From the NCBI GenBank assembly GCA_963744905.1, contig CAVUUV010000008.1, positions 1 to 64,000 of the forward strand: DNA of 64,000 nucleotides. The letters are read 5' to 3'. The notes beneath the pieces are model-generated. The model worked only from the letters and a program-made list of their open reading frames with translations. It was not told the DNA's origin and did not search any database. The stretch's first letter is position 1. Each line of letters starts with the position of its first letter. Positions 24,496-33,766 of this stretch are shown here, one piece after another. This DNA is from DATFFO01 sp963744905. GTDB lineage: Bacteria > Actinomycetota > Acidimicrobiia > Spongiisociales > ZC4RG35. The position numbers and the translations under genes were made by a program.

Positions 24496-26284
24496 GCAGC
24501 GCCTCCACGAAAGCCTCCTGGGGGACCTCGACCGATCCCACCATCTTCATCCGCTTCTTGCCCTCCTTCTGGCGGGCGAGGAGCTTCTTCTTGCGGCTCA
24601 CGTCCCCCCCGTAGCATTTGGCGAGGACATCCTTGCGCTTGGCCTTGACCGTCTCCCGGGAGATGATGCGCCCGCCGATGGCCGCCTGGATGGGGACGTC
24701 GAACAGCTGGCGGGGAATCAGGTCCTTGAGCCGCTCGGTCATCCTCTTGCCGTACTCGTAGGCCTTGTCACGATGGACTATCGAGGAGAAGGCGTCGACC
24801 GGCTGCCCGTTGAGCAACAGGTCCACCTTGACCAGTTCCGAGGGCCGGTACCCGGACGGCTCGTAGTCCAGCGAGGCGTATCCCCTGGTGCGGGACTTGA
24901 GCTGGTCGAAGAAGTCGAACACCACCTCGGCCAGCGGCACCTGGTAGTCCAGTTCCACCCGCTCGGTCCCGACGTAGTTCATCGTTCCCATCTCTCCCCG
25001 GCGGGTCTGGAGCAGATCCAGCACCGTGCCCACGTACTCGGCCGGGGTGAGGATCATCACCCGCACGTAGGGCTCGGAGATCTCGATGATCGTGGCCGGG
25101 TCGGGCAGGTCCTGGGGCGAGCGGACCTCGACCTCGTCGGCGTCGGAGGTGGATACCCGGTAGGCAACCGATGGGGCGGTGGCGACGAGGTCGAGGTCGT
25201 ACTCCCGCTCCAGGCGCTCCCGGACGATCTCCATGTGCAACAGCCCCAGGAAGCCGCAACGGAACCCGAACCCGAGCGCCTTGGAGGTCTCCGGCTCCCA
25301 CACCAGCGAGGCATCGTTGAGCGACAGCTTGTCCAGTGCGTCGCGCAGGTTCTCGAAGTCGTCCCCGTCGGTGGGGAAGATGCCCGAGAACACCATCGGC
25401 TTGGGCTCGGCGTAGCGATGGAGGGCCTCGGAGGCCCCGTTGCGGGCGGTGGTGACCGTGTCACCCACCTTGATCCGTCCGATCTCCTTCTCCCCGGTGA
25501 TCAGATAGCCCACCTCGCCCGGACCCATCTCGGCGGTGGGGACCACCTTGGGCGTCAGGTACCCGATCTCGTTTATCTCCTGCACGTCGTCGGTGGCCAT
25601 GAACCGTGCCTGGTCGCCACTGGCGATACGACCGTCGACCACCCGGATGTAACAGACCACGCCCCGGTACGGGTCGAAGTAGGAGTCGAAGACCAGGGCG
25701 CGGAGGGGGGCGTCGGGGTCACCGGCCGGAGCCGGGACCTCGGCCACCAGTCGCTCCAGCAGATCGTTCACCCCCTGGCCGGTCTTGGCCGACAGGAAAG
25801 TCACCGATTCGGCGGGAATTCCCAGGACGCCTGCCACCTCTTCGGCCACCCGAGCGGGCTCGGCGGCGGGGAGGTCGATCTTGTTGAGGGCGGGGATGAT
25901 CTCCAGGCCGGCGTCGACCGCCAGATAGGCGTTGGCCAGGGTCTGGGCCTGCACTCCCTGAGCGGCGTCTACCAGAAGCAGGGCACCCTCGCAGGCGGCC
26001 AGCGACCGCGACACCTCATAGGAGAAGTCGACGTGGCCGGGAGTGTCGATCAGGTTGAGGACGTAGTCGGTGCCGTCGGTTGCCCGATAGACGAGACGCA
26101 CCGTCTGGGCCTTGATGGTGATCCCCCGCTCGCGCTCCAGGTCCATCGAGTCGAGCACCTGCTCGCGCATCTCACGGGCCGTGACCGCTCCGGTGCGCTC
26201 CAGCAGACGATCGGCCAGGGTCGACTTGCCGTGGTCGATGTGGGCGATGATGCAGAAGTTGCGAATGCGCGCTTGGGGTATCAC
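24482..26284 (-). CDS. lepA: Elongation factor 4 (LepA)
   Basis: Ribosome-associated translational GTPase. The 600 residues from GTG 26284 show G1 IAHIDHGKSTLADRLL, G2/G3 (RERGITIKAQTVRL, DTPGHVDF), G4 NKID, domain II, the EF-G-like domains and the LepA-specific C-terminus (KKLLARQKEGKKRMKMVG). The start is set by homology (PQARIRNFCIIAHIDHGKS); the in-frame upstream extension is not conserved. No Shine-Dalgarno precedes the GTG. A TACAAT -10-like box lies 22 bp upstream. Confidence 0.96.
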   Translation of the reverse strand: MIPQARIRNFCIIAHIDHGKSTLADRLLERTGAVTAREMREQVLDSMDLERERGITIKAQTVRLVYRATDGTDYVLNLIDTPGHVDFSYEVSRSLAACEGALLLVDAAQGVQAQTLANAYLAVDAGLEIIPALNKIDLPAAEPARVAEEVAGVLGIPAESVTFLSAKTGQGVNDLLERLVAEVPAPAGDPDAPLRALVFDSYFDPYRGVVCYIRVVDGRIASGDQARFMATDDVQEINEIGYLTPKVVPTAEMGPGEVGYLITGEKEIGRIKVGDTVTTARNGASEALHRYAEPKPMVFSGIFPTDGDDFENLRDALDKLSLNDASLVWEPETSKALGFGFRCGFLGLLHMEIVRERLEREYDLDLVATAPSVAYRVSTSDADEVEVRSPQDLPDPATIIEISEPYVRVMILTPAEYVGTVLDLLQTRRGEMGTMNYVGTERVELDYQVPLAEVVFDFFDQLKSRTRGYASLDYEPSGYRPSELVKVDLLLNGQPVDAFSSIVHRDKAYEYGKRMTERLKDLIPRQLFDVPIQAAIGGRIISRETVKAKRKDVLAKCYGGDVSRKKKLLARQKEGKKRMKMVGSVEVPQEAFVEALRVGD

Positions 26285-26306
26285 AGGTGAACCGGGGGGA
26301 ACACGT

Positions 26307-26337
26307 ATTGTACCGGTCCTTCCCGCCCTGCTATCTT
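26307..26337. promoter_or_regulatory. Overlapping divergent promoters of lepA and rpsT
   Basis: For rpsT (plus): TTGTAC at 26308-26313 and TATCTT at 26332-26337, spacer 18 bp. For lepA (minus): TACAAT at 26312-26307, which is the complement of the same bases that form the rpsT -35. Shared bases mean polymerase can occupy only one direction at a time. Pattern-based. Confidence 0.5.
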
Positions 26338-26402
26338 GGTGTCTCCGCCGCGCATGCCAGTTTCGGCGCCGGCGACTCCACTGTCCACCCACTGATCGAG
26401 TC

Positions 26403-26654
26403 ATGGCCAACATCAAGTCACAGATCAAGCGCAACCGCCAGAATCAGGTGCGGCGCCTGCGCAACAAGTCGGTCCAGAGCGACGTCAAGACGGCCGTCAA
26501 GAAGGTCGTCGCCGCCGCCGAAGCCGGACAGCCCACCGACGAGCTGTTCCGGACCGCTCAGAAGAAGATCGACCGGGCCGTGTCCAAGGGCGTCATCAAG
26601 CCCAACACCGCCGCCCGCCGCAAGTCGCGCCTGGCCGCCCGCATCGCCGGCTGA
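26403..26654 (+). CDS. rpsT: 30S ribosomal protein S20
   Basis: Primary 16S rRNA-binding protein of the small subunit. The 83-residue, very basic helical protein begins MANIKSQIKRNRQNQVRRL and ends AARRKSRLAARIAG, with the typical VKTAVKKVVAAAEAG centre. Divergent from lepA, as in many actinobacteria where holA, rpsT and lepA are neighbours. Confidence 0.97.
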   Translation: MANIKSQIKRNRQNQVRRLRNKSVQSDVKTAVKKVVAAAEAGQPTDELFRTAQKKIDRAVSKGVIKPNTAARRKSRLAARIAG

Positions 26655-26665
26655 CCCCCGTTTTG

Positions 26666-26703
26666 GCGCGACATTCGGCGCACATGCGCCGCGAATGTCG
26701 CGC
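26666..26703. terminator. Bidirectional hairpin terminator between rpsT and the DUF1028 gene
   Basis: Left arm GCGCGACATTCGGCGCA pairs with TGCGC-CG-CGAATGTCGCGC (17 bp with a 2-nt bulge, 2-nt loop). It lies 12 bp after the rpsT stop and 6 bp before the convergent DUF1028 stop. Strong stem, no T-run. Confidence 0.75.
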
Positions 26704-26708
26704 GGAAA

Positions 26709-27593
26709 TCAGGATTCCAGCGCCGCCAGCAACCCGGCGGCCACCCGGTCCACCTCGCTGAGGCGAACCAGGAGCTCCAGGAATCTGGGGGCGCCGGTCA
26801 CCACCGAGCTCATGATCCCCGTCGCCTCGTCTGACCGCCCCAGCCGGGCCAGGGCCAGTGCCCGCCAGAAGTCGACTTCCACCCCGTGTCGTAGCCGGGC
26901 GGCCAGGTCCAGATGGTGCAGGGCCGCCGCCTCGTCACCCTGGGCAACCGCCGTTTCGCCCCGACGTAGCTCCCGGTAGGAGCGGTCGACGCTGACCAGA
27001 CGGCGCAGCTCGTCGACGGGATGGGGATGATCCGCCACGCTGATGTCGATTCCCGCCTCCTGTCGCCGGGCCAGATCGCCCGCCCCCGGCACCACCCGGA
27101 TGGCAGCCGACTGGCTTCCGCGCACGTCGCCGCCGGCTTGCTCGGCCGCGGCCAGGGCCTCGACGATCTGCTCGGCCAGGGTGCCGGAGGCGCCCTCGAA
27201 GGACTGGGCCATGGCGGGGAGCACCGATTCGTCCCACAGCATGTTGCCCAGCACCGCCCAACCCTCTCTGATCTGGTGGCCCGCCACCCGCAGGCACCGG
27301 GCGCCGGTGTGGACCGCCACCCTTCCCTCCGAGTCCATGAACGCCACCTGGCGCCGATCCGCCTCATCGTCGCCGGCCAGAAGACAGTCGAGTGCCTCCC
27401 GGGGGGCCAGACCGGACGCCATGGCATCCAGGCCCCGCCACCCGTAGGAGGGATCGGTCAGCGCCTGAGTGACTACCGCCCCCACGCCGAAACGGGCCCA
27501 GGGCACGGATCGCCCCACGTTGAACCAGTGCGACTGGACGCCGATGCCGTAGGCACCCGACTCGGCATCGAAGGCGATCACGGAATAGGTCAT
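26709..27593 (-). CDS. DUF1028 (Ntn-hydrolase-like) protein
   Basis: A 294-residue protein. Residues 1-205 are a DUF1028 domain: MTYSVIAFDAESGAYGIGVQ, GVGAVVTQALTDPSYGWRGL and AGHQIREGWAVLGNML are family hallmarks. The domain has an N-terminal-nucleophile-hydrolase-like fold, but activity is unproven in general. Residues about 210-290 are helical and tetratricopeptide-like (YRELRRGETAVAQGDEAAAL). It is the last gene of the peptide-transport operon, 18 bp after the last ATPase. This suggests a role in processing imported peptides or amino-acid derivatives (inference). Confidence 0.8.
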   Translation of the reverse strand: MTYSVIAFDAESGAYGIGVQSHWFNVGRSVPWARFGVGAVVTQALTDPSYGWRGLDAMASGLAPREALDCLLAGDDEADRRQVAFMDSEGRVAVHTGARCLRVAGHQIREGWAVLGNMLWDESVLPAMAQSFEGASGTLAEQIVEALAAAEQAGGDVRGSQSAAIRVVPGAGDLARRQEAGIDISVADHPHPVDELRRLVSVDRSYRELRRGETAVAQGDEAAALHHLDLAARLRHGVEVDFWRALALARLGRSDEATGIMSSVVTGAPRFLELLVRLSEVDRVAAGLLAALES

Positions 27594-27611
27594 GGCTTCA
27601 GTGGAGGGCGA

Positions 27612-28616
27612 TCAGACCTCGACGATCTGGTTGCCGTCGCCATCGTAGAGATGGCAGGCGACGAGGTGGCCTCCCGACCCGGCCAACTCCGGCTCGATCT
27701 CCGGGCAGGGCTCGAAGGCGTATCGGCAACGGGTGCGGAAGCTGCAACCCGAGGGAGGATGGAGAGGCGAGGGGACATCGCCTTCGAGCAGGATTCGCCG
27801 GCGCGACCTCTCCTTGTGCGGGTCGGGCACCGGCACCGCCGACAACAGCGCCTGGGTGTAAGGGTGTTTGGGAGCGTCATAGAGGTCGTCGCGGTCGGCC
27901 ACCTCGGCTATTCGGCCCAGGTACATAACGGCGATCCGGTCGGAGAAATGCTGCACCGCGGCCAGATCATGGGCAATGAAGAGATAGGTGAGCCCCAGCT
28001 CGTCCTGGAGGTCCTCCAGCAGGTTCATCACCTGGGCCTGGATGGAAACGTCGAGGGCGGCGATGGGCTCGTCGCAGACGATGAAATCGGGTTCGGTGGC
28101 CAGAGCCCGTCCCACCCCGACCCGCTGACGCTGGCCGCCCGAGAACTCATGGGGATAACGGTTGCGGTGATCGGGGTTGAGCCCCACCAGTTCCATCACC
28201 TCACCCACCCGACGCTGACGCTGCGCCCTGGTCGATCCGATCGAATGGACCAGGAGGGGCTCGGCGATGATGTCGGCGATGGACATGCGGGGATCGAGAG
28301 ACGCCATCGGGTCCTGGAAGATCATCGCCATTCGCCGCCGCAGGGCACGCAGGTCGCGCTTGCCCAGCGAGCGCACGTCTATCCCGTCGAAGGTGATCGA
28401 CCCGGCCGTGGGCTCGACCAGGCGCAACAGGGCCAGGCCGGTGGTCGACTTACCACAACCGGATTCTCCCACCAGCCCCAGCGATTCGCCCTTGTGGACG
28501 GTCAGATCCACCCCGTCCACCGCCTTCACGGCTCCGGTCTTGCGCCGGAGGATTCCGGTTCCGTAGACGGGGAAATGGACCTCGAGGTCCCTCACCTCGA
28601 GCAGCGCCTCACTCAT
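27612..28616 (-). CDS. Oligopeptide/dipeptide ABC transporter ATPase (OppF/DppF type)
   Basis: One of the two ATPases driving peptide import. The 334-residue protein shows Walker A VGESGCGKSTTG, the signature FSGGQRQRVGVGRA, Walker B FIVCDEPIAALDVS and the C-terminal oligopeptide-ABC domain with its cysteine cluster (CSFRTRCRYAFEPCPE). ATG 28616 overlaps the end of the preceding ATPase by 8 bp; the longer frame upstream was rejected. Confidence 0.93.
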   Translation of the reverse strand: MSEALLEVRDLEVHFPVYGTGILRRKTGAVKAVDGVDLTVHKGESLGLVGESGCGKSTTGLALLRLVEPTAGSITFDGIDVRSLGKRDLRALRRRMAMIFQDPMASLDPRMSIADIIAEPLLVHSIGSTRAQRQRRVGEVMELVGLNPDHRNRYPHEFSGGQRQRVGVGRALATEPDFIVCDEPIAALDVSIQAQVMNLLEDLQDELGLTYLFIAHDLAAVQHFSDRIAVMYLGRIAEVADRDDLYDAPKHPYTQALLSAVPVPDPHKERSRRRILLEGDVPSPLHPPSGCSFRTRCRYAFEPCPEIEPELAGSGGHLVACHLYDGDGNQIVEV

Positions 28617-29589
28617 AGAGCTCCCCGGGGTCGAAATGACATGCCACCTCGTGGCCGGGCACCGGGGAACGCAGCTCGGGGCGCTCGTCCACGCAGCGGT
28701 CCACCGCATGGGGGCAGCGGGGGGCAAAGGGACAGCCCGGAGGCATGTGCATCGGGTCCGGTGGCAAGCCCGCTATGGCGTTGAGCCGGTCGGGCCGGCC
28801 CGATCCGGGAACGGGGAGACTGGCCAGCAGACCCCGGGTGTATGGATGACGACGGACGTCGAACAGGTCGTCGACGCTCGCCTCCTCCATGATCCGGCCC
28901 CCGTACATGACAATGACCCGATCGGCGATGCCGGCCACCACACCCAGATCGTGGGTGATCCAGATCAGGGACATGCCCAGGCGCTCCTGCAGGCCCTCGA
29001 TCTCGTCGATGATCTGGGCCTGGGTGGTCACGTCGAGGGCTGTGGTGGCCTCGTCGGCGATGAGGATGTCGGGCTCACACGAGATGCCCATGGCGATGAC
29101 CACCCGCTGGCGCATCCCTCCCGAGAACTGATGGGGGTAGTCATCGAGCCGGTCTATCGCAGAAGGTATCCCCACCGCCTCCAGCAGCTCGGCGGCCCGG
29201 TCCCGGGCGGCCCGGCCCTTCAGCCCCAGGTGGAGCTCGATGGGCTCGATGAGCTGCTCGCCGATGGTGCGGACCGGGTTGAGCGACGTCATCGGGTCCT
29301 GGAAGATCATGGCAATCTTGTTGCCCCGCACCTTTCGGATCTCGCTCTCCTGCAGCGAGAGCAGGTCCCGCCCCTCGAATATCGCTTCACCCTCCACCCG
29401 GGCGGGCGGAACCGGCAGCAGCTGCATGAGTGCCAGGGTGGACACGGACTTGCCGGATCCCGACTCGCCCACGATGGCGAGAGTCTCGCCCTCCCCCAGG
29501 TGGTAGGAAAGACCGTTGACCACGTGAGCCCGGCCCTCCCGGGTGCCGAAAGAGATCCTCAGGTCCTCGACCTCGAGTACCTCGCTCAT
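28609..29589 (-). CDS. Oligopeptide/dipeptide ABC transporter ATPase (OppD/DppD type)
   Basis: The 326-residue partner ATPase: Walker A VGESGSGKSVSTLAL, Q-loop FQDPMTSLNP, signature FSGGMRQRVVIA, Walker B ILIADEATTALDVT and the C-terminal Fe-S-type cysteine cluster (CPFAPRCPHAVDRC). Starts in a 4-bp overlap with the permease and ends in an 8-bp overlap with the next ATPase, so translation is coupled. The DEATTALD spelling replaces the usual DEPTTALD. Confidence 0.93.
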   Translation of the reverse strand: MSEVLEVEDLRISFGTREGRAHVVNGLSYHLGEGETLAIVGESGSGKSVSTLALMQLLPVPPARVEGEAIFEGRDLLSLQESEIRKVRGNKIAMIFQDPMTSLNPVRTIGEQLIEPIELHLGLKGRAARDRAAELLEAVGIPSAIDRLDDYPHQFSGGMRQRVVIAMGISCEPDILIADEATTALDVTTQAQIIDEIEGLQERLGMSLIWITHDLGVVAGIADRVIVMYGGRIMEEASVDDLFDVRRHPYTRGLLASLPVPGSGRPDRLNAIAGLPPDPMHMPPGCPFAPRCPHAVDRCVDERPELRSPVPGHEVACHFDPGELYE

Positions 29590-30521
29590 GCTCCCGCTCC
29601 TCGAGACTCGATCACCGAGCGCTGCTGGGGATCGAGGGCATCCCGCAGCCCGTCACCGACGAAGTTGAACGACATCACGGTGACCACGATGGCCAGGCCG
29701 GGGAAGAACGCCATCCACGGTGCCTGCTGGAAGAACTGCCTCCCGTCGGTCAGCATCCGCCCCCAGGCAGGGTCGGGCGGCTGCACCCCCAGACCGAGGA
29801 AGGACAGAGCCGCTTCGGCCAGGATGGCGAAGGCCAGGCTGAGCGAGGTCTGAACGATGATCGGGGCGATCACGTTGGGGAGGATGTGGGTCCGCAGGAT
29901 ACGGAAGTCGCTCGCTCCCACCGAGCGAGCCGCTCGCACGAATACCGACTCCTTCAGGCCCAGCACCGATCCCCTGGTGATGCGGGCGAAAATCGGGGTG
30001 TAGACGATGCCGATGGCGATCATTGCATTGACGATCCCCGAGCCCAGCGAGGCCACGATGGCAATGGCCAGCATGATGGCGGGGATGGAGAAGAGGACGT
30101 CCATGATCCGCATCAGGACCGAGTCCACGGCGCCGCCGTAATACCCGGCGATTAGACCGACCGGTACGCCGACACCCAGAGCGATGCCCACCGAGATGGC
30201 TCCCACCTCCAGGGAGACCCGCGAGGCGATCACTACCCGGCTGAACACATCCCGCCCGAGTTCGTCGGTGCCGAACAGGTGCGTCCAGGACGGACCCATG
30301 AGCCGGTTGGAGATGTCGACGCCGTTGATCTCGAAGGGGGCTATGAGATGGGCGAAGATCGCCACCAGGATCAGCACGGCCAGGATTATCAAGCCCGCCA
30401 CTGCGAGACGGTTGCGCAGCACGGTCTCCACCGTCGTCCGCAGCCGGGAGCGGTGCTCCACGGGAGGCTCACCGGCGTCGGCGGTGGTAGTGGGATCGGT
30501 AACGGATGCCGGGTCAGTCAT
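29586..30521 (-). CDS. Peptide ABC transporter permease (OppC/DppC type)
   Basis: A 311-residue inner-membrane permease. The N-terminal tail is Thr/Asp-rich (about 1-30), followed by a membrane helix (AVAGLIILAVLILVAIFAHL), the LFGTDELGRDVFSRV motif and a BPD_transp_1 domain with five further helices and the EAA loop ARSVGASDFRILRTHILPN. It lacks the inserted lobe seen in the paralogue at 48892. It overlaps both neighbours by a few bases. Confidence 0.93.
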   Translation of the reverse strand: MTDPASVTDPTTTADAGEPPVEHRSRLRTTVETVLRNRLAVAGLIILAVLILVAIFAHLIAPFEINGVDISNRLMGPSWTHLFGTDELGRDVFSRVVIASRVSLEVGAISVGIALGVGVPVGLIAGYYGGAVDSVLMRIMDVLFSIPAIMLAIAIVASLGSGIVNAMIAIGIVYTPIFARITRGSVLGLKESVFVRAARSVGASDFRILRTHILPNVIAPIIVQTSLSLAFAILAEAALSFLGLGVQPPDPAWGRMLTDGRQFFQQAPWMAFFPGLAIVVTVMSFNFVGDGLRDALDPQQRSVIESRGAGA

Positions 30522-31458
30522 AGCGGATCCTCGGGTCGAGCCAGCCGTAGAGAAGGTCGACCACCAGGTTGATGGTCAGGAAGAGGAGGGCGATATAGAG
30601 GACCGTGCCCTGGAGCAAGGTGTAGTCGCGGTCCCCGATGGCCCGGTAGGCGAGGCGTCCGATTCCAGGCCAGGCGAAGACGATCTCCACCACCACCACG
30701 CCCCCGAGCAGGAAGCCGAGTTGCAGCCCGACCACGGTGATGATGGGGATCCAGGCGTTGGGGAGGACATGGTCTTTCAGGACCTGCCAGCGACTGAGGC
30801 CCTTGGCCCGGGCGGTGCGGGTGTAGTCCTGGTTGAGCGCCTCCAGGACTGCCGAGCGCACGAAACGGAAGATGATCGACCCCGACACCAGGCCCACCGC
30901 CAGGGCGGGAAGGACGAGATGGTGCAGCCACTGGAGCGGGTCATCGAGAATCGACACGTACCCGGAGGCGGGGAACCACCCCAGGATCGAGGCGAAGACG
31001 AGGATGTAGATCACCCCCGCCCAGAAGTCGGGAATCGACACCCCGACCTGGCTGGCGGCGGTGGCCAGATAGTCCAGTTTCGACCCTGAACGCACCGCCG
31101 AGATGATTCCCAGTGGCACCCCCACCAGCAGGGCGATCAAGAGGGCCGCCCCGGCCAGGGTGAGGGTGGCGGGAAGCCGCTGCAGCACCAGTTGAGTGAC
31201 CGGCTGACCGCTGCGGAAGCTCACCCCCAGGTCGCCCGTCACCGCCCCTCCCAGCCATCCCAGGTACTGGGTGACGAGAGGCTGATCGAGGCCGGCCCGG
31301 TGGCGTAGGGCCTGGTAGACCTCGGGGTCGAACCGGGTCCCCAGGGCGAGCCGAACCGGATCACCCGGGACGATGTGAATGAGAGCGAACACGACGATGC
31401 TCACCCCCAACAGCGCTATCAGCATCTGACCGACGCGCCGGGCGATGTACCCGGTCAC
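30514..31458 (-). CDS. Peptide ABC transporter permease (OppB/DppB type)
   Basis: A 314-residue permease with the classical N-terminus (YIARRVGQMLIALLGVSIVV), the IVPGDPVRLALG motif, six membrane helices and the EAA loop TARAKGLSRWQVLKDHVLPN. It pairs with the OppC-type subunit, with which it overlaps by 8 bp. It follows the binding-protein gene by 31 bp. Confidence 0.93.
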   Translation of the reverse strand: MTGYIARRVGQMLIALLGVSIVVFALIHIVPGDPVRLALGTRFDPEVYQALRHRAGLDQPLVTQYLGWLGGAVTGDLGVSFRSGQPVTQLVLQRLPATLTLAGAALLIALLVGVPLGIISAVRSGSKLDYLATAASQVGVSIPDFWAGVIYILVFASILGWFPASGYVSILDDPLQWLHHLVLPALAVGLVSGSIIFRFVRSAVLEALNQDYTRTARAKGLSRWQVLKDHVLPNAWIPIITVVGLQLGFLLGGVVVVEIVFAWPGIGRLAYRAIGDRDYTLLQGTVLYIALLFLTINLVVDLLYGWLDPRIRYD

Positions 31459-31489
31459 CGGATCTCTCCGATGACCGGGCCATCTGGCT

Positions 31490-33118
31490 TCACCGATTCA
31501 GCTTCGTGTTGACGAACCGGACGGCGTTGTCACCCCGCACCGAGAAGCCCTCCACCTGCGGCCCCCAGGCCTGGATGTTGTCGGGGTTGTACAGGTAGGT
31601 GTAGGAGGCGTCGTCGACGATCATCTCCGCCGCCTGGTCATAGAGCGCCTTGCGGGCATCCTGATCGGTCTCCACCCGGGCCCTGTCCAGCAAGTCGTCG
31701 ACCTGGGGATTCGAGTAGCCCTGGAAGTTGAAGTTGCCATCGGTGTGATGCTGGGCGTAGTAGAAGTCGTCAGGGTCGATGTTGCCGATCCAGCTCAGCA
31801 TGAAGCCATCGAAGTCGCCGCTTCCCTCACGGTCGAGCCACGTGTTGAAATCGACATCGTCGATCTGCACCGTGATCCCCAGCGGCTGCAACTCGGAGGC
31901 GATCACCTGGGCCTGGGTCACGGTCTCGGGATAGTCCGAGGTGACCAGCATGTCGATGTTCAGGTCGGACACGCCCGCATCGTCGAGCAGCGCCTGGGCG
32001 CCGGCGGTATCGCCCGGTGTGAACGGCGAGTACTCGTGGTACCAGAAGCTGTTCTCGGGAATGGCGGTCTGGTTGGGCGTCGCGGCGCCGAACTGAGCCG
32101 CCTCGGCGATGTCGGCCCTGTTGATGGCCATGGCGATGGCCCTGCGCACCCGCACGTCGTCGAACGGCTTGCGGTTCTCATTCAGGGCGAAGTAGTGATA
32201 GGTCCCACTGGGAGTGCGCCCCACCACGACCGAATCGTCGTTGGCCAGGGAATCGAGTTGCTGGGGCGGGACCGAGTCGATCCAGTCGACTGCCCCGGTC
32301 TGCAGATCGGTCAGCTTGGTGGTCTCGTCGGGTATCTGGCGGAACTGGATCCCGTCCAGGGAGGGCCCATCACCCCAGTAGTCGGGGTTCTTCTCCAGGA
32401 TGATGCCCTGGTCCGGGCTGGAGGAGACGAACCGGAATGGCCCGGTCCCCACCGGATGGGTATCGATGCTCCCGTCGTCGACGATCTCCTTGGGAATGAT
32501 GGCCATCCCCTTGAACCCGCCGATGTTGACCAGCAGATTGGGAGTGGGACGGGTCAGGTGGATCTCGACGGTGGAGTCGTCCACGGCAGTGACGGAGTCC
32601 ACCGAGCCGAAGCGATAAGCATTGTTGGCCGCGACATCGGGATCCATGATCCGGTTGTAGGAGTAGACGACGTCGTCGGCCGTGAAGGCTCGACCGTTGT
32701 GGAAGGTCACACCATCACGAAGATGGAACGTCCATGTGAGCTGATCGTCGGAAACGTCCCAGCTCTCGGCCAGGGCCGGCTCCATGGTCAGGTCGTCGCC
32801 CGGCTGGACCAGGGTGTCGTACACGTTCTCCAGCACCTGGAAGCTGGCGTAGGCCGAGGTCAGGTGGGGATCGAGACGATCGGGCTCGGCGCCCTGGGCG
32901 GCGATCAGCACGTTGTCTCCCCCGGAGGGGGCGGCGGTAGTGCCGGGGCCGGCCGTGGTGGCGGATGTGCCGCCACCGCTCGGTGCGGTGGTGGCCACCG
33001 TCGAGCTGCTGGTGCTTCCGACATTCACGCTCTCGCCCGAGCTGCAAGCGGCCAGCACCATGGCCAGGGCGGCGAGGAGGGCAATCGATGTCGTCCAGCG
33101 ACGTCGGGAGGTTCTCAT
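31490..33118 (-). CDS. Peptide ABC transporter substrate-binding lipoprotein
   Basis: A 542-residue extracytoplasmic binding protein of the SBP_bac_5 family, exported and lipid-anchored through the lipobox MVLAAC (Cys about residue 27). A Ser/Thr/Gly linker of about 45 residues follows. Family features include EPDRLDPHL, WTFHLRDGVTFHNGRAFTAD, IAMAINRADIAEAAQ and the C-terminal DDFYYAQHH region. ATG 33118 was chosen because the signal peptide MRTSRRRWTTSIALLAALAM begins there; the frame upstream is the regulator gene in another phase. It is the first transporter gene after the XRE-cupin regulator (22-bp gap). Confidence 0.93.
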   Translation of the reverse strand: MRTSRRRWTTSIALLAALAMVLAACSSGESVNVGSTSSSTVATTAPSGGGTSATTAGPGTTAAPSGGDNVLIAAQGAEPDRLDPHLTSAYASFQVLENVYDTLVQPGDDLTMEPALAESWDVSDDQLTWTFHLRDGVTFHNGRAFTADDVVYSYNRIMDPDVAANNAYRFGSVDSVTAVDDSTVEIHLTRPTPNLLVNIGGFKGMAIIPKEIVDDGSIDTHPVGTGPFRFVSSSPDQGIILEKNPDYWGDGPSLDGIQFRQIPDETTKLTDLQTGAVDWIDSVPPQQLDSLANDDSVVVGRTPSGTYHYFALNENRKPFDDVRVRRAIAMAINRADIAEAAQFGAATPNQTAIPENSFWYHEYSPFTPGDTAGAQALLDDAGVSDLNIDMLVTSDYPETVTQAQVIASELQPLGITVQIDDVDFNTWLDREGSGDFDGFMLSWIGNIDPDDFYYAQHHTDGNFNFQGYSNPQVDDLLDRARVETDQDARKALYDQAAEMIVDDASYTYLYNPDNIQAWGPQVEGFSVRGDNAVRFVNTKLNR

Positions 33119-33140
33119 ATCGGTTCGGTCCTTTCTCGGT

Positions 33141-33737
33141 TCAGAAGCTGGGCGGGGTGACAGCCCCCACCACGGTCGCCTCGGTGTCGGTCTGATTGGC
33201 CCACCAGTGAGGAACCGATGGGTCATAGGTGATCGCATCCCCCGAAGAAAGCTCATGGATCTCGGCCCCCACCCCCACCACCAGGTCTCCTTCCATGACC
33301 AGGACGCACTCTTCGCCCTGATGGCCAAAGGGATTGTCCCGGTTGGAGAAGCCCGGTGGTATGTGGGTCTGGAGCATCTCCAACGATCCCCGCAGGTTGG
33401 GGGTGATGAGCTCGTAGACCAGGCCGTCGAATCCCAGCTGCAGCCGGGCTCTCTCGGTCCGCCTCACCACCATCGGTCCGTGAGCGGCCCCGGTGGAGGC
33501 CTCGACCAGATCGCCGATGCGCAGACCCAGGGCTGTGGCGATCTTCTGCAGGGTCCGAAAGGACGGGTTGCCCTTGCCCCTCTCGATCTGGGACAACGAG
33601 CCGGTGGAGATACCGGCCGCCCCGGCCAGCTGCTGGACGGTGAAGCGGCCCGATCGCTCCCGGCGGATCATCTCACCCAGCCTGGAGGCGGCCGCTTCGT
33701 CGACCGGTGGCGTCGGCTGGTCCCGTTCCAGGCTCAA
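33141..33737 (-). CDS. XRE-family regulator with C-terminal cupin domain
   Basis: A 198-residue regulator: helix-turn-helix about residues 18-75 (FTVQQLAGAAGISTGSLSQI, ERGKGNPSFRTL) and a cupin sensor about 110-190 (EMLQTHIPPGF, HQGEECVLVMEGDL, SSGDAITYDPSVPHWW). The start is TTG 33737, with AAGGGG five bases before it; the long upstream extension overlaps holA and is not regulator-like. Two tandem palindromes lie 30-60 bp upstream. This architecture usually senses a small metabolite and controls adjacent catabolic or transport genes, here the peptide operon that begins 22 bp downstream. Autoregulation is inferred. Confidence 0.88.
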   Translation of the reverse strand: MSLERDQPTPPVDEAAASRLGEMIRRERSGRFTVQQLAGAAGISTGSLSQIERGKGNPSFRTLQKIATALGLRIGDLVEASTGAAHGPMVVRRTERARLQLGFDGLVYELITPNLRGSLEMLQTHIPPGFSNRDNPFGHQGEECVLVMEGDLVVGVGAEIHELSSGDAITYDPSVPHWWANQTDTEATVVGAVTPPSF

Positions 33738-33766
33738 CCGGTCCCCTTCATCTGAATACGAATTCC

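Noticed and set aside
24773..26290. 505-codon open frame antisense to lepA
   Set aside because: Shadow of lepA, with low-complexity Gly/His/Gln-rich product.
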